A stretch of DNA of 64,000 bases from an uncultured Desulfatitalea sp. (GTDB lineage: Bacteria > Desulfobacterota > Desulfobacteria > Desulfobacterales > Desulfosarcinaceae): assembly GCA_937868765.1 (NCBI GenBank), contig CALMNL010000004.1, positions 62,001 to 126,000 of the forward strand, in the 5' to 3' direction. The notes beneath the pieces were generated by a model. The model was not told where the DNA came from, searched no databases, and saw only the letters and a list, made by a program, of their open reading frames with translations. Positions 51,515-59,690 of this stretch are shown one piece after another. The stretch's first letter is position 1, and each line of letters starts with the position of its first letter. A program made the position numbers and the translations under genes.

Positions 51515-51706
51515 GTTCAGATTTTCTTCGGATCTCGCGCCGAATCTCCCCATCTGGTTTGAGCGAAACACCCACTGCCGCCACACAAAGCTCTATTTAT
51601 ATAAAAAACGTTGGCTTGGCTAATCTTTTGAGAAGTCGTGCCGATATTTACGGGGAGATCCCCGAAACGCGCATCCCCAAGCGCCCCAGGCAGGAGATTT
51701 ATCGAA

Positions 51707-52093
51707 ATGGAGAGGATTTTGATCATCGAGGACGATGAATACGTGCAGAAAATGCTCAAACAGACGCTCGAAAGGGCCGGCTATGAAGTCGGCACGGCCG
51801 CCAATGGCACCAACGGGCTGAAACTGTACGAATCCAAATTGGGCGTCAATGAGCCGTACAATGTGGTTATCACCGACTTGATCATGCCCGAAATGGAAGG
51901 CATCGAGACCATCACCAAGCTGCGCAAGAGCAACCCCCGGGTCAAAATCATTGCCATTTCCGGCGGCGGCCGCAACAAACCCGAAGATTATCTGCATCTG
52001 GCTGGAAAGCTGGGGGCTGCGCGCACGTTTACCAAGCCGGTGGATCGCACCGCCCTGCTGGAAGCGGTTTCGGAGTTGGTCGCCAAGAGATAG
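51707..52093 (+). CDS. stand-alone CheY-like response regulator
   Basis: A 128-residue single receiver domain: acidic pair at LIIEDDEY, phospho-acceptor Asp in VVITDLIMPEMEG, a Ser in AISGGG, and the conserved Lys in FTKPVDR. The AISGGGRN segment is typical of a delta-proteobacterial receiver group. It has no output domain, so it must act by protein contact, for example in a phosphorelay. GGAG lies 10 nt upstream of the ATG at 51707. No kinase gene is next to it. Confidence 0.9.
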   Translation: MERILIIEDDEYVQKMLKQTLERAGYEVGTAANGTNGLKLYESKLGVNEPYNVVITDLIMPEMEGIETITKLRKSNPRVKIIAISGGGRNKPEDYLHLAGKLGAARTFTKPVDRTALLEAVSELVAKR

Positions 52094-52226
52094 CAACATG
52101 CCGGAGCCCGCCCGCATCATCGCTCGCGTGGCAACATCCGCCAATGCCGCTTCGCCTTGCCAATTGCGGCCGACTATAATATGTTAGCCGCCGCTAAAAC
52201 AAGGAGACGTCGAAAGGAAAGATGCC

Positions 52227-52622
52227 ATGCGCGGAATCGCCATTCGCTGGCTCACCCTGACCGCCGCCATTTTGATGGCCTCTTATCTGGTGAACGGCAT
52301 CCAGGTGGACGGATTCTTTTCGGCCCTGGCCGCCGCGGCCATGCTGGGGATCCTCAACGCCTTTTTCAGGCCCATCGCCCTGATCCTCACCCTGCCCATC
52401 AACATCCTCACTTTCGGGCTGTTCACTTTTGTCATCAACGCCATCATGCTGAAGATGGCCTCGGGTGTCATCGGCGGGTTCGTCGTACAGGGTTTCTGGA
52501 CCGCCGTTTTCGGCGCCTTGATCATCAGTGTGGTCAGTTTCGCCCTCAACAGTCTGATCAATGACAAAGGGCGCGTGGATGTCATTGATCTGACCCACAA
52601 GGGGGGCAATCGCTGGGAGTAG
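52227..52622 (+). CDS. phage-holin-4-superfamily (YvlD-type) membrane protein
   Basis: A 131-residue protein with four predicted transmembrane helices. ILNAFFRPIALILTLPINILTFG is the signature of the YvlD family (Pfam phage holin 4_2). Despite the name these are chromosomal proteins, often linked to envelope stress; no phage genes are near. It starts a run of three small genes with 15- and 63-nt gaps. Confidence 0.87.
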   Translation: MRGIAIRWLTLTAAILMASYLVNGIQVDGFFSALAAAAMLGILNAFFRPIALILTLPINILTFGLFTFVINAIMLKMASGVIGGFVVQGFWTAVFGALIISVVSFALNSLINDKGRVDVIDLTHKGGNRWE

Positions 52623-52637
52623 AAAAGGAGGGCCAAG

Positions 52638-53021
52638 ATGCCCCCGAGTAAAAAATCGCCGGACCCGGGCCGGCTCAGCCAGGTCGTGGCCGAAGCACGG
52701 AAACACCGGGAGCAGATGGAAAAAACCTACCGCGAACGGGCGTTGAAGCTGTTTGCCCCCATTTGCGGCCGCTGCGGCCGGGAATTTTCCGGCAAACGGC
52801 TGAGGGAACTGACCGTCCACCACAAGGACCACAATCACGACCACAACCCGCCCGACGGCAGCAACTGGGAGCTGCTCTGCCTTTACTGCCATGACAATGA
52901 GCACTCCCGCCAGGCCGTGGCCGAAGCCTATGATACCGCTGGGCCGGACCGACAGGACGCTGCCGATTTCGACAACAAGCCCTTTGCCGGGCTGGACAAA
53001 TTGCTGCAGAATAAAGAATGA
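52638..53021 (+). CDS. yajD: YajD-type HNH nuclease
   Basis: A 127-residue protein with CGRCGREF, then VHHKDHNHDHNPPDGSNWEL and LCLYCHDNEH, a zinc-bound HNH motif. It matches YajD in length and in the HHKD-N segment. HNH nucleases cut DNA; the physiological target of YajD is unknown. GGAGG lies upstream. It follows the YvlD-type gene by 15 nt. Confidence 0.87.
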   Translation: MPPSKKSPDPGRLSQVVAEARKHREQMEKTYRERALKLFAPICGRCGREFSGKRLRELTVHHKDHNHDHNPPDGSNWELLCLYCHDNEHSRQAVAEAYDTAGPDRQDAADFDNKPFAGLDKLLQNKE

Positions 53022-53084
53022 AGAAGCAAACGATGCCGAAGAGCCCATGAGCGCCCGGCACGGATCACCACAAAGGAGAACGGA

Positions 53085-53438
53085 ATGAATCTCAAAGCCA
53101 AACGTTACGAAGAGAATCACCGACAGAAAGCCCAGGCGGAGCTGGCGGCACGCATGGCACTGCTCAAGGAGCGCGGCATGGAGCCCAAGAGCGTGGAGAA
53201 AGACACCATCGTGCGCAAACTCAAAGCCGAAATGCGCAAAGCCAAGCATCGCCTGACCGGAGTAGACGCCCAGGAGCAGCTGTTGGCGCGCAAGGTGCAG
53301 CATAAGCAGGACAAAGCCGCTGCCGAGCTTGAAAAGAAAGCGGGCCCCAAGGCCGAACCGGCCAAGAAAGAGGCTGCCAAGCCTGCAAAGAAAGAGAAGA
53401 AGGCCAAGGAGAAAAAGCCGGCGGCCGCCGCCGAATAA
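53085..53438 (+). CDS. small Lys/Ala-rich protein
   Basis: A 117-residue highly basic protein. The first 75 residues look like a charged helix (YEENHRQKAQAELAARMALL, LKAEMRKAKHRLTG), the last 40 are a low-complexity Lys-Ala-Glu tail (AKKEAAKPAKKEKKAKEKK). Such tails occur on DNA- or RNA-binding proteins. I do not recognise a family. AAAGGAG precedes the ATG. It is the last gene before a non-coding stretch. Confidence 0.6.
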   Translation: MNLKAKRYEENHRQKAQAELAARMALLKERGMEPKSVEKDTIVRKLKAEMRKAKHRLTGVDAQEQLLARKVQHKQDKAAAELEKKAGPKAEPAKKEAAKPAKKEKKAKEKKPAAAAE

Positions 53439-53458
53439 CCGTGCATGCTGTGCGACGG

Positions 53459-53488
53459 GCGACCTTCCGGTCCGGCCCTGAAGGTCGC
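53459..53488 (+). terminator. hairpin after the Lys-rich gene
   Basis: Arms GCGACCTTC (53459-53467) and GAAGGTCGC (53480-53488) are exact complements with a 12-nt loop, 20 nt after the stop. No T-tract follows, so it may act as an mRNA 3' end stabiliser rather than a strict terminator. Confidence 0.45.
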
Positions 53489-53622
53489 CGTCGCCGCGCA
53501 TGTACCATGTTGATTGGATTGCAGTAATTAGAAGCTCCCCCCGCCTGAGTTACCGCCGTCTATTTTCTGAATGCCAATCAGTTTCAAGAGATTGAAATAC
53601 CAACTATAATCTTAATAATAGC

Positions 53623-53651
53623 TGGCAAGATTTTCATTGGCCTGGTATAGT
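53623..53651 (+). promoter_or_regulatory. candidate extended -10 promoter for the CoA-transferase gene
   Basis: TGG-TATAGT (53643-53651) is a good extended -10. TGGCAA (53623-53628) lies 17 nt upstream as a poor -35. This leaves a leader of about 215 nt, in which I saw no riboswitch. Confidence 0.4.
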
Positions 53652-53872
53652 GCGCCCCCTCCCCGCGGACTCGAAAACAACAAGGCATCTGCCGGAACCA
53701 TCAGGGAGCGCCTTTTTGATCATGGCGCTCACCGCTCTGGCCGGACGCACGACCAGCGGAGGGCCTCAAGGCGTAAATCACCGATCGTTTAATATTGGAA
53801 AGATGCTGCTACAACGGGCTAGCAAATAAAGAGTGCAATTGAATCGAAGCATGAGGAGGAATAAGGTCGGTC

Positions 53873-56047
53873 ATGGAAGCAAAAAGAACCAAGTATCTGT
53901 CTATTGAACAGTGTGTAGACCTCATTGTCCAGGAGTTCGGCAATGATATCAAAATCGGCATGCCCCTGGGCCTGGGCAAGCCGACCCTGATGATCAACGA
54001 ACTCTACCAGCGGGCTAAAAAGAATCCCCAGATCAATTTGACCATCTACACGGCCCTCTCCCTGGAGAAGCCGGTCTGGACCAACGACCTGGAACGCCGT
54101 TTTCTGGAACCCTTCGTGGGGCGCACCTGGAAGGACGTACCGGATCTGGACTACCTGATGGACCTGCGCCGGGGCCAACTGCCGGCCAACGTCACCATCC
54201 ATGAACTCTTCTGCAAGGCCGGCGCCTACCGCAAAGACCCCAAGATGCAGCAGAACTACCAGTGTTCCAACTACACCCACACGGTGCGGGACTGCAACGG
54301 CAATGGCGTCCAGATCCTGGCCCAGTTGCTGGCCAAGCTCGACGGTCCCAATGGCGTGCGCTACAGCACCAGCTGCAACGCCGACACCACCCTGGAAACC
54401 ATCAAGCTATACAGGGACGCCAAGAAGAACGGCTTGAAACGCATGAACATCGGCGTGGTCAACACCAATCTGCCGTTCATGTACGGCGATGCCGAAGTCC
54501 CCGCGGAAGACTACGACATCGTCATCGACGATCCCAAATACTACAACCCGCTTTTCGTCACCCCGCGCCTGCCGGTGTCGGTGGCCGATTTCATGATCGG
54601 CCTGAACATCAGCGCCCTGATCAAGGACGGCGGCACGCTGCAAATCGGCATCGGCGCCCTGGGCGACGCCATCGCCTATGGCTTGAACGTGCGCCATAAC
54701 AAAAACGAAATCTACAACCAGATCATCAAGCAGAGCGGCATCGGCGACACTTACGGCGCACTGATCGACGAACTCGGCGGCACCGGCGCCTTCGACCAGG
54801 GGCTTTACGGATCCACCGAGATGCTGGTCGACGGCTTCCTGCAGCTCTACAAGAACGGCGTCATCAAGCGCAAAGTCTACCACAATGCCGCCATCCAGCA
54901 GCTGGTCAACGAAGGCAAGATCAAAAACGAACGCATCCCCGCCGATATCCTGCAGCAGATGATCGACGCGGAGCTGATCAATCCATACCTGACGCGCAAG
55001 GTCTTCGCATCCTTGCAGCGCTACGGCGTATTCAAGGCGGACGTAACCTACGAAGAGGGTCACCTGGTCAAGAATGGGCGGCGCTTCTCGGCCCTTCTCA
55101 CCGACCAGCACAATCTGGAAGCCATCAATGAAATCTGCCTCGGCGAAAGCTTGAAAAACGGTGTGGTGCTCACCGGCGCCTTCTTCATCGGGCCTACCGA
55201 TTTCTATGAAGACCTGCGCAAGATGCCCGAGGAAGAGCGCCAGAAGTTCGAGATGACCGGCGTGGATGTGGCCAACCAGCTGTACGGCGATGAAGTGCTG
55301 CGCGCTCTGGAGAGAAAAGACGGCCGGTTCTGTAACACCGGCATGAAGGCCACCCTGCTGGGCAACATCGTCTCCGACGGCCTGGAAGACGGCACGGTGA
55401 TCAGCGGCGTGGGCGGTCAGTACAACTTCGTCTCCATGGCCCACGCCCTGCCCGACGGCCGGTTGCTCATGATGATCAAGAGCACGCGCCTGGAGGGTGG
55501 CAAGACCCTCTCCAACATCGTTTACAACTACGGCCACGTGACCATTCCACGCCACCTGCGCGACATCGTGGTCACCGAGTACGGCATCGCCGACATCCGC
55601 GGCAAGTGCGACCAGGATATCATCAAGGCCATGCTCAACATCGCCGATTCCCGCTTCCAAGAAGAGTTGCTGGCCGAGGCCAAGAAGTACAAGAAGATCC
55701 CCGAGGATTACCAGATTCCCGAGCAGTTCCGCCACAACACCCCCGAGCGCCTTGCGGAGACGCTAAAGCCCTACAAGGCCCAAGGCCTCTTTCCGGACTT
55801 CCCCTGCGGATCGGCCTTCACGGACGTGGAACTGCTGCTGGCCTACTCCCTGAGGGCGATGAAAGCCAAGGCCACCGGCCCCGGCGCCGCCGAGATCCCG
55901 GCCATCATGCAGTCGCTGCCCACCGAGGTACCGGCGGGTTTGAAGCCGTTCTTCGAACGCATGGATCTGGTCGATCCCAAGACACCGGAAGCCATGCAGT
56001 CCCATAAGATGCTGATGCTGGCTTTCCGCCTGGCCGGCTTCTGTTAA
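53873..56047 (+). CDS. acetyl-CoA hydrolase/CoA-transferase family protein, long form
   Basis: A 724-residue protein. The C-terminal part (about 510-650) matches AcetylCoA_hyd_C: GVGGQYNFVSMAHALPDGR, then IVYNYGHVTIPRHLRDIVVTEYGIADIRGK. The N-terminal part has KIGMPLGLGKP and the GGTLQIGIGALGDAIAYGL glycine segment of class I CoA-transferases. It is 220-290 residues longer than succinyl- or 4-hydroxybutyrate-CoA transferases, with the extra residues in the middle and at the C-terminus. It may move CoA between acetyl-CoA and an acid such as succinate in the anaerobe's carbon flow. GAGGAGG stands upstream of the ATG. A strong terminator follows. Confidence 0.86.
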   Translation: MEAKRTKYLSIEQCVDLIVQEFGNDIKIGMPLGLGKPTLMINELYQRAKKNPQINLTIYTALSLEKPVWTNDLERRFLEPFVGRTWKDVPDLDYLMDLRRGQLPANVTIHELFCKAGAYRKDPKMQQNYQCSNYTHTVRDCNGNGVQILAQLLAKLDGPNGVRYSTSCNADTTLETIKLYRDAKKNGLKRMNIGVVNTNLPFMYGDAEVPAEDYDIVIDDPKYYNPLFVTPRLPVSVADFMIGLNISALIKDGGTLQIGIGALGDAIAYGLNVRHNKNEIYNQIIKQSGIGDTYGALIDELGGTGAFDQGLYGSTEMLVDGFLQLYKNGVIKRKVYHNAAIQQLVNEGKIKNERIPADILQQMIDAELINPYLTRKVFASLQRYGVFKADVTYEEGHLVKNGRRFSALLTDQHNLEAINEICLGESLKNGVVLTGAFFIGPTDFYEDLRKMPEEERQKFEMTGVDVANQLYGDEVLRALERKDGRFCNTGMKATLLGNIVSDGLEDGTVISGVGGQYNFVSMAHALPDGRLLMMIKSTRLEGGKTLSNIVYNYGHVTIPRHLRDIVVTEYGIADIRGKCDQDIIKAMLNIADSRFQEELLAEAKKYKKIPEDYQIPEQFRHNTPERLAETLKPYKAQGLFPDFPCGSAFTDVELLLAYSLRAMKAKATGPGAAEIPAIMQSLPTEVPAGLKPFFERMDLVDPKTPEAMQSHKMLMLAFRLAGFC

Positions 56048-56084
56048 CCGGCGATCCATCACTGAAACCAAATCCCGCACCATC

Positions 56085-56117
56085 AGCCGGGAAGGCCCCG
56101 AGCCTTCCCGGCTTTTT
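56085..56117 (+). terminator. intrinsic terminator of the CoA-transferase gene
   Basis: Arms AGCCGGGAAGG (56085-56095) and CCTTCCCGGCT (56103-56113) are perfect 11-bp complements with a 7-nt loop and a T5 tract (56113-56117). A textbook rho-independent terminator. Confidence 0.92.
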
Positions 56118-56232
56118 CATGATATCCTTTTCCGTCGCCGCCCGACCTCTTTTTCACATGGACATGCCCCTGGTTCTTGTTTAGTATGGCCGCCAGAATC
56201 AGTGAACAAATGCATGAAATGGGGATCTTGCC

Positions 56233-57006
56233 GTGCCCTCTCACCCCCGCGGTTTCCGTCTTTTTCGGCTGGCCAACCTGCTGGTCGTCACGGGCGCCCT
56301 GATATTTCCCGGAACCAGTGCCCGGGTCGCCGCAAGCCCGCCATCTTCCGGTCAGGAATCCGTCATCCTGCTCCATGGCTTGGCCCGCACGCGCCGCTCC
56401 ATGGCCGCCCTGGCCGAGGCCCTGACGGCGGCCGGCTACCATACGGTCAACCTGGGCTATCCATCCCGCACGGCGACGGTCGAGGCGCTGGCCATGCAGA
56501 CCATCCCCGCGGCCCTGGATCTGTGTTCAGCGGCGGAGGCCACCCGCATTCATTTCGTCACCCACAGCATGGGCGGCCTGCTGGTGCGCTATTACCTGAC
56601 GCGCCGCGCCATTGAAAATCTGGGCCGGGTGGTGATGCTCGCCCCGCCGAACCAGGGCAGCGAACTGTGCGATGCGTTGCGTGAAAATTTCTTCTACCGC
56701 TGGTACAACGGGCCTGCCGCGCTGCAATTGGGCACCGGTCCCAACGACCTGCCCGCCCGGCTCGGGCCGGTGGACTACCCGGTGGGCGTCATCGCCGGCA
56801 ACGTCCACAGCTTCTTCGACGCCTGGCTGTCCAAACGAATCCCAGGCGAGGATGACGGCAAAGTGTCCGTGGAACGCACCAAGGTGGCCGGCATGGCCGA
56901 TTTTGTGGTTCTGCCCTATACCCATCCATTCATCATGGGCGAAGACAAAACCATCGGTCAGACGATCCATTTCCTGCGCCACGGCGTCTTTCGACGCCTG
57001 CCGTGA
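56233..57006 (+). CDS. exported alpha/beta hydrolase (lipase-like)
   Basis: A 257-residue protein. A signal peptide (about 1-35) suggests export. The core has LLHGLARTRRSM (oxyanion hole), the nucleophile elbow THSMGGLLVRYYL with Ser, and a possible catalytic His in YTHPFIM. It resembles triacylglycerol lipase/PGAP1-like esterases. The start is GTG at 56233 with GGGGA upstream. An amidohydrolase gene follows after 27 nt, so the four genes up to 59605 may be one operon. Confidence 0.82.
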   Translation: MPSHPRGFRLFRLANLLVVTGALIFPGTSARVAASPPSSGQESVILLHGLARTRRSMAALAEALTAAGYHTVNLGYPSRTATVEALAMQTIPAALDLCSAAEATRIHFVTHSMGGLLVRYYLTRRAIENLGRVVMLAPPNQGSELCDALRENFFYRWYNGPAALQLGTGPNDLPARLGPVDYPVGVIAGNVHSFFDAWLSKRIPGEDDGKVSVERTKVAGMADFVVLPYTHPFIMGEDKTIGQTIHFLRHGVFRRLP

Positions 57007-57033
57007 TGGGAGCGAAGTAAAAAGGAGCAAACG

Positions 57034-58044
57034 ATGACTACCGATACCGGCCCATGGCTGACGTTGACGCGGGAAGACCCCATCGAACCGCAACTGCCCA
57101 TCGTCGATCCGCACCATCACCTGTGGGACTATCCCACCAGCCGTTATCTTCTCGAGGATTTGCTGGCCGACACCGGCGGCGGCCACAACGTGACGCACAC
57201 GGTCTTCGTGGAGTGCCTCTCCAAGTACCGTCCGGACGGCCCGGCCGAAAAGAGGCCGGTGGGAGAAACCGAATTCGTGGCCGCCATCGCCGCCGCCAGC
57301 GAGAGCGGCGCCCATGGTCCCACCCGGGTGGCGGCCGGCATCGTGGGCTTCGCCGATCTGACCCTGGGCGAAGCGGTGGCGCCGGTGCTCGCAGCCCACC
57401 TTGCGGCCGGTGGCGGCCGTTTCAGGGGCATCCGTCACGCAGCCGCCTGGGATGCCAACCCGGCCGTCAGCAACGCCCACACCCATCCGCCCCAGGGGTT
57501 GATGGCCGACGGGGCCTTCCGGCGCGGATTCGCCCAATTGGCGTACCACGGCCTGAGCTACGATGCCTGGATCTACCACACCCAACTCGGCGAACTGGCC
57601 GATTTGGCCCGGGCCTTTCCCCAGACCCGGATCGTCCTGGACCATGTGGGCACCCCCCTGGGCCTGGGACCCTACGCCGGGCAGCGCAAGGCGGTGTTCG
57701 AGGCGTGGAAAAGAGAGCTGCCGGCTCTTTCGGCCTGTGACAACGTGGTGGTCAAGCTGGGCGGTCTGGCCATGAAGGTGTGCGGCTTCGAATGGCACAA
57801 GGCGCCCAAACCGCCCACCTCCCAGATGCTGGCCGCGACCATGACCCCCTACTTCGAATATTGCCTGGAGCAGTTCGGCGTCCGGCGCTGCATGTTCGAA
57901 AGCAATTTTCCGGTGGACAAAGTCTCCTGCAGCTACACGGTGCTGTGGAATGCCTTCAAGCGCATGACAAGAGCCTTTTCGGACGACGAGCGGGCCGCCT
58001 TGTTCCACGGTACGGCGACGAGCGTTTACCGACTCCAACCCTGA
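57034..58044 (+). CDS. amidohydrolase-2 family metal-dependent hydrolase
   Basis: A 336-residue TIM-barrel protein. The N-terminal metal motif reads VDPHHHLWDYP, mid-barrel ligands are in RIVLDHVGTPLG, and a further acid lies in FESNFPVDK. This is the pattern of amidohydrolase-2 lactonases and decarboxylases. The substrate is not predictable. AAAGGAG stands before the ATG. A small SCP2-like gene follows after 12 nt, and both may handle a lipophilic acid. Confidence 0.87.
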   Translation: MTTDTGPWLTLTREDPIEPQLPIVDPHHHLWDYPTSRYLLEDLLADTGGGHNVTHTVFVECLSKYRPDGPAEKRPVGETEFVAAIAAASESGAHGPTRVAAGIVGFADLTLGEAVAPVLAAHLAAGGGRFRGIRHAAAWDANPAVSNAHTHPPQGLMADGAFRRGFAQLAYHGLSYDAWIYHTQLGELADLARAFPQTRIVLDHVGTPLGLGPYAGQRKAVFEAWKRELPALSACDNVVVKLGGLAMKVCGFEWHKAPKPPTSQMLAATMTPYFEYCLEQFGVRRCMFESNFPVDKVSCSYTVLWNAFKRMTRAFSDDERAALFHGTATSVYRLQP

Positions 58045-58056
58045 CAGGAAAAAATC

Positions 58057-58341
58057 ATGGCGAAACACAGTATGCGGACCTGGATCGGAAGGGCGGTCAT
58101 GGCCGGATTCCGCTTTCCCGATACCGGCGAGGCGTATACGGTGCATGTGCGCCGGGACGCGGCCGAGATCCGCCCGGAGTTTCCGGAAAACCCGGCGATC
58201 ACCATCAGTGTCGACAGCAAGGTGTGGAAGGAGATCGCCGCCGGCGCGCGCAATCCGGCCGCAGCCCTTTTCACGGAGATGGACAAAGAGGGCGGCACAC
58301 TGAACATCGTCCGCTTTCTGAGCCTGTTCAAGGAAGAATGA
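58057..58341 (+). CDS. small SCP2-like sterol/lipid-binding protein
   Basis: A 94-residue protein. The second half (ITISVDSKVWKEIAAGARNP ... GTLNIVRFLSLF) follows the SCP2 pattern of a strand, a helix with W/L-x-x-G-x-x-(N/D)P and a final helix. The N-terminus is shorter than a full SCP2 domain. Binding of an acyl or hydrophobic ligand is the likely role. It lies between the amidohydrolase and the acetyltransferase in a tight gene row. Confidence 0.65.
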   Translation: MAKHSMRTWIGRAVMAGFRFPDTGEAYTVHVRRDAAEIRPEFPENPAITISVDSKVWKEIAAGARNPAAALFTEMDKEGGTLNIVRFLSLFKEE

Positions 58342-58384
58342 AAAATCCTTCGATTTCCGACCCTGTCGGAGAAGAGAGCAGCCT

Positions 58385-59605
58385 ATGACCCTGGAAGTCC
58401 GCCCCGCCGCCCCTGACGAAATGGAAGCGTACCGCCGCACGGCCCTGGCCAGCCTGGTCCTCTCCCCGGAACAGGCGCCGCCCTCGGCCATTCAGGCCAT
58501 CTCGCCGGAGATGACCCTGTGCGCTTTCGTGGACGGCCATCTGGCCACCAGCTACGCCTTCTGGCCCCTGAAAATGCGTCTGAACGGCGGGGTGGTCCCC
58601 ACGGCCGGGGTCACCTTCGTGGGCACGCTGCCCCAGTATCGCCAAGCGGGCTGCCTGCGCCGGGTAATCACCCGTCACTTCGAGCGACTCCACGAGGCCG
58701 GCGGGCAGCCCCTGGCCGCCCTCATCGCTTCCCAGGCCGCCATTTACCAGCGCTATGGCTACGCCGTGGTCTCCACGCGGCATACCTACCACATCGAGCC
58801 TCGTTTCCTGCAATTCGCGCCTTTGCCCGACAGCAGCCGGCCCACCGGCCTTCTGCGGGAGATGGGAGAGAACGAAACCGAAATCCTGAAGCAAATCTAC
58901 CGCGATTTCTGCGCCCAGCGCACCGGCTATCTGCACCGCGGCCAGCCCACCTGGGCCGCCGGCCCCCTGTCGCCGCCGCCGCGCAACGGTTTTCTCTTCA
59001 AGATGGTTTACGAAGAAAAAAGCGTGCCCCTGGGCTACATGATCTACACCGTATCGCCCCATTCCGCCGGCGACGGCGAACCGTGGCAGCGCGTCATGGT
59101 GCGCGATCTCTCCTGGCACACGCCCCAGGCTTACATCGCCCTGTGGCGCCACCTGCAGGCCATGGCCCTGGCCGGCCACGTGGAATGGCTGCGCGTGCCG
59201 GTGGACGACCCCCTGCCCCATCTGCTGCTGGAACCGCGCCGGCTCGACTTGACTGCCAAGGACGGCCTGCTGGCCAGAATTGTCGATGTGCAGCGCATTC
59301 TGCCGCTACGAGGCTACGACGCCGAAGGCGCCGTCACCTTTGAACTGCTCGACACCCTGTGCCCGTGGAACGCCGGCCGCTTTCGCCTGGAGGCCTCGCC
59401 CCAGGGCGCCGAGGTACGACCCACCACCGAAGATGCCCAGGCCGTGCTGCCGGTGGAGACCCTGGCCATGCTGATCTTCGGCCAGATTTCGCCGACCCAG
59501 GCGGCGCGCATGGGAAGAATGGCCCTGACCCAAAAAGCCGATCTCTCCTCGTGGGACCGCCTGTTTGCAACCCGGCACAAACCGTTCTGCCCGGATTTCT
59601 TCTAA
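58385..59605 (+). CDS. Eis-like GNAT acetyltransferase
   Basis: A 406-residue protein in the size class of Eis. The N-terminal GNAT domain has AGVTFVGTLPQYRQAGCLRRVI as its acetyl-CoA loop. A second GNAT-like domain follows (DLSWHTPQAYIALWRHL) and the last 100 residues look like the SCP2-like C-domain of Eis (FELLDTLCPWNAGRFRLEAS). Eis proteins N-acetylate lysines or aminoglycosides; here the substrate is unknown. The last gene of the row; it converges with purH across a hairpin. Confidence 0.87.
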   Translation: MTLEVRPAAPDEMEAYRRTALASLVLSPEQAPPSAIQAISPEMTLCAFVDGHLATSYAFWPLKMRLNGGVVPTAGVTFVGTLPQYRQAGCLRRVITRHFERLHEAGGQPLAALIASQAAIYQRYGYAVVSTRHTYHIEPRFLQFAPLPDSSRPTGLLREMGENETEILKQIYRDFCAQRTGYLHRGQPTWAAGPLSPPPRNGFLFKMVYEEKSVPLGYMIYTVSPHSAGDGEPWQRVMVRDLSWHTPQAYIALWRHLQAMALAGHVEWLRVPVDDPLPHLLLEPRRLDLTAKDGLLARIVDVQRILPLRGYDAEGAVTFELLDTLCPWNAGRFRLEASPQGAEVRPTTEDAQAVLPVETLAMLIFGQISPTQAARMGRMALTQKADLSSWDRLFATRHKPFCPDFF

Positions 59606-59630
59606 CACATGGCCGACTGAATGCAGCGAC

Positions 59631-59655
59631 AGGGGCGATCTCGACGATCGCCCCT
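59631..59655. terminator. hairpin between convergent genes
   Basis: Arms AGGGGCGATC (59631-59640) and GATCGCCCCT (59646-59655) are exact complements around TCGAC. It lies between the Eis-like stop and the purH part stop, with no strong T-tract on either strand; probably a shared weak terminator. Confidence 0.5.
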
Positions 59656-59690
59656 GGAGAAGAGAGCACCGAATAGCGGAAAGATCTCAA

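Larger units (their letters stand above)
53439..53872 (+). other. 434-nt intergenic region upstream of the CoA-transferase gene
   Basis: No gene seen. It contains a hairpin just after the Lys-rich gene and a promoter candidate (both listed). The central part is AT-rich (about 53510-53650). The last 20 nt carry GAGGAGG before the next start. Confidence 0.5.

Noticed and set aside
52227-52622. Phage holin, implying a prophage
   Set aside because: YvlD-type proteins carry the holin family name but are chromosomal; no phage genes are near.
53459-53488. Hairpin as start of a CRISPR repeat
   Set aside because: It occurs once; no array-type spacing or further copies are visible.
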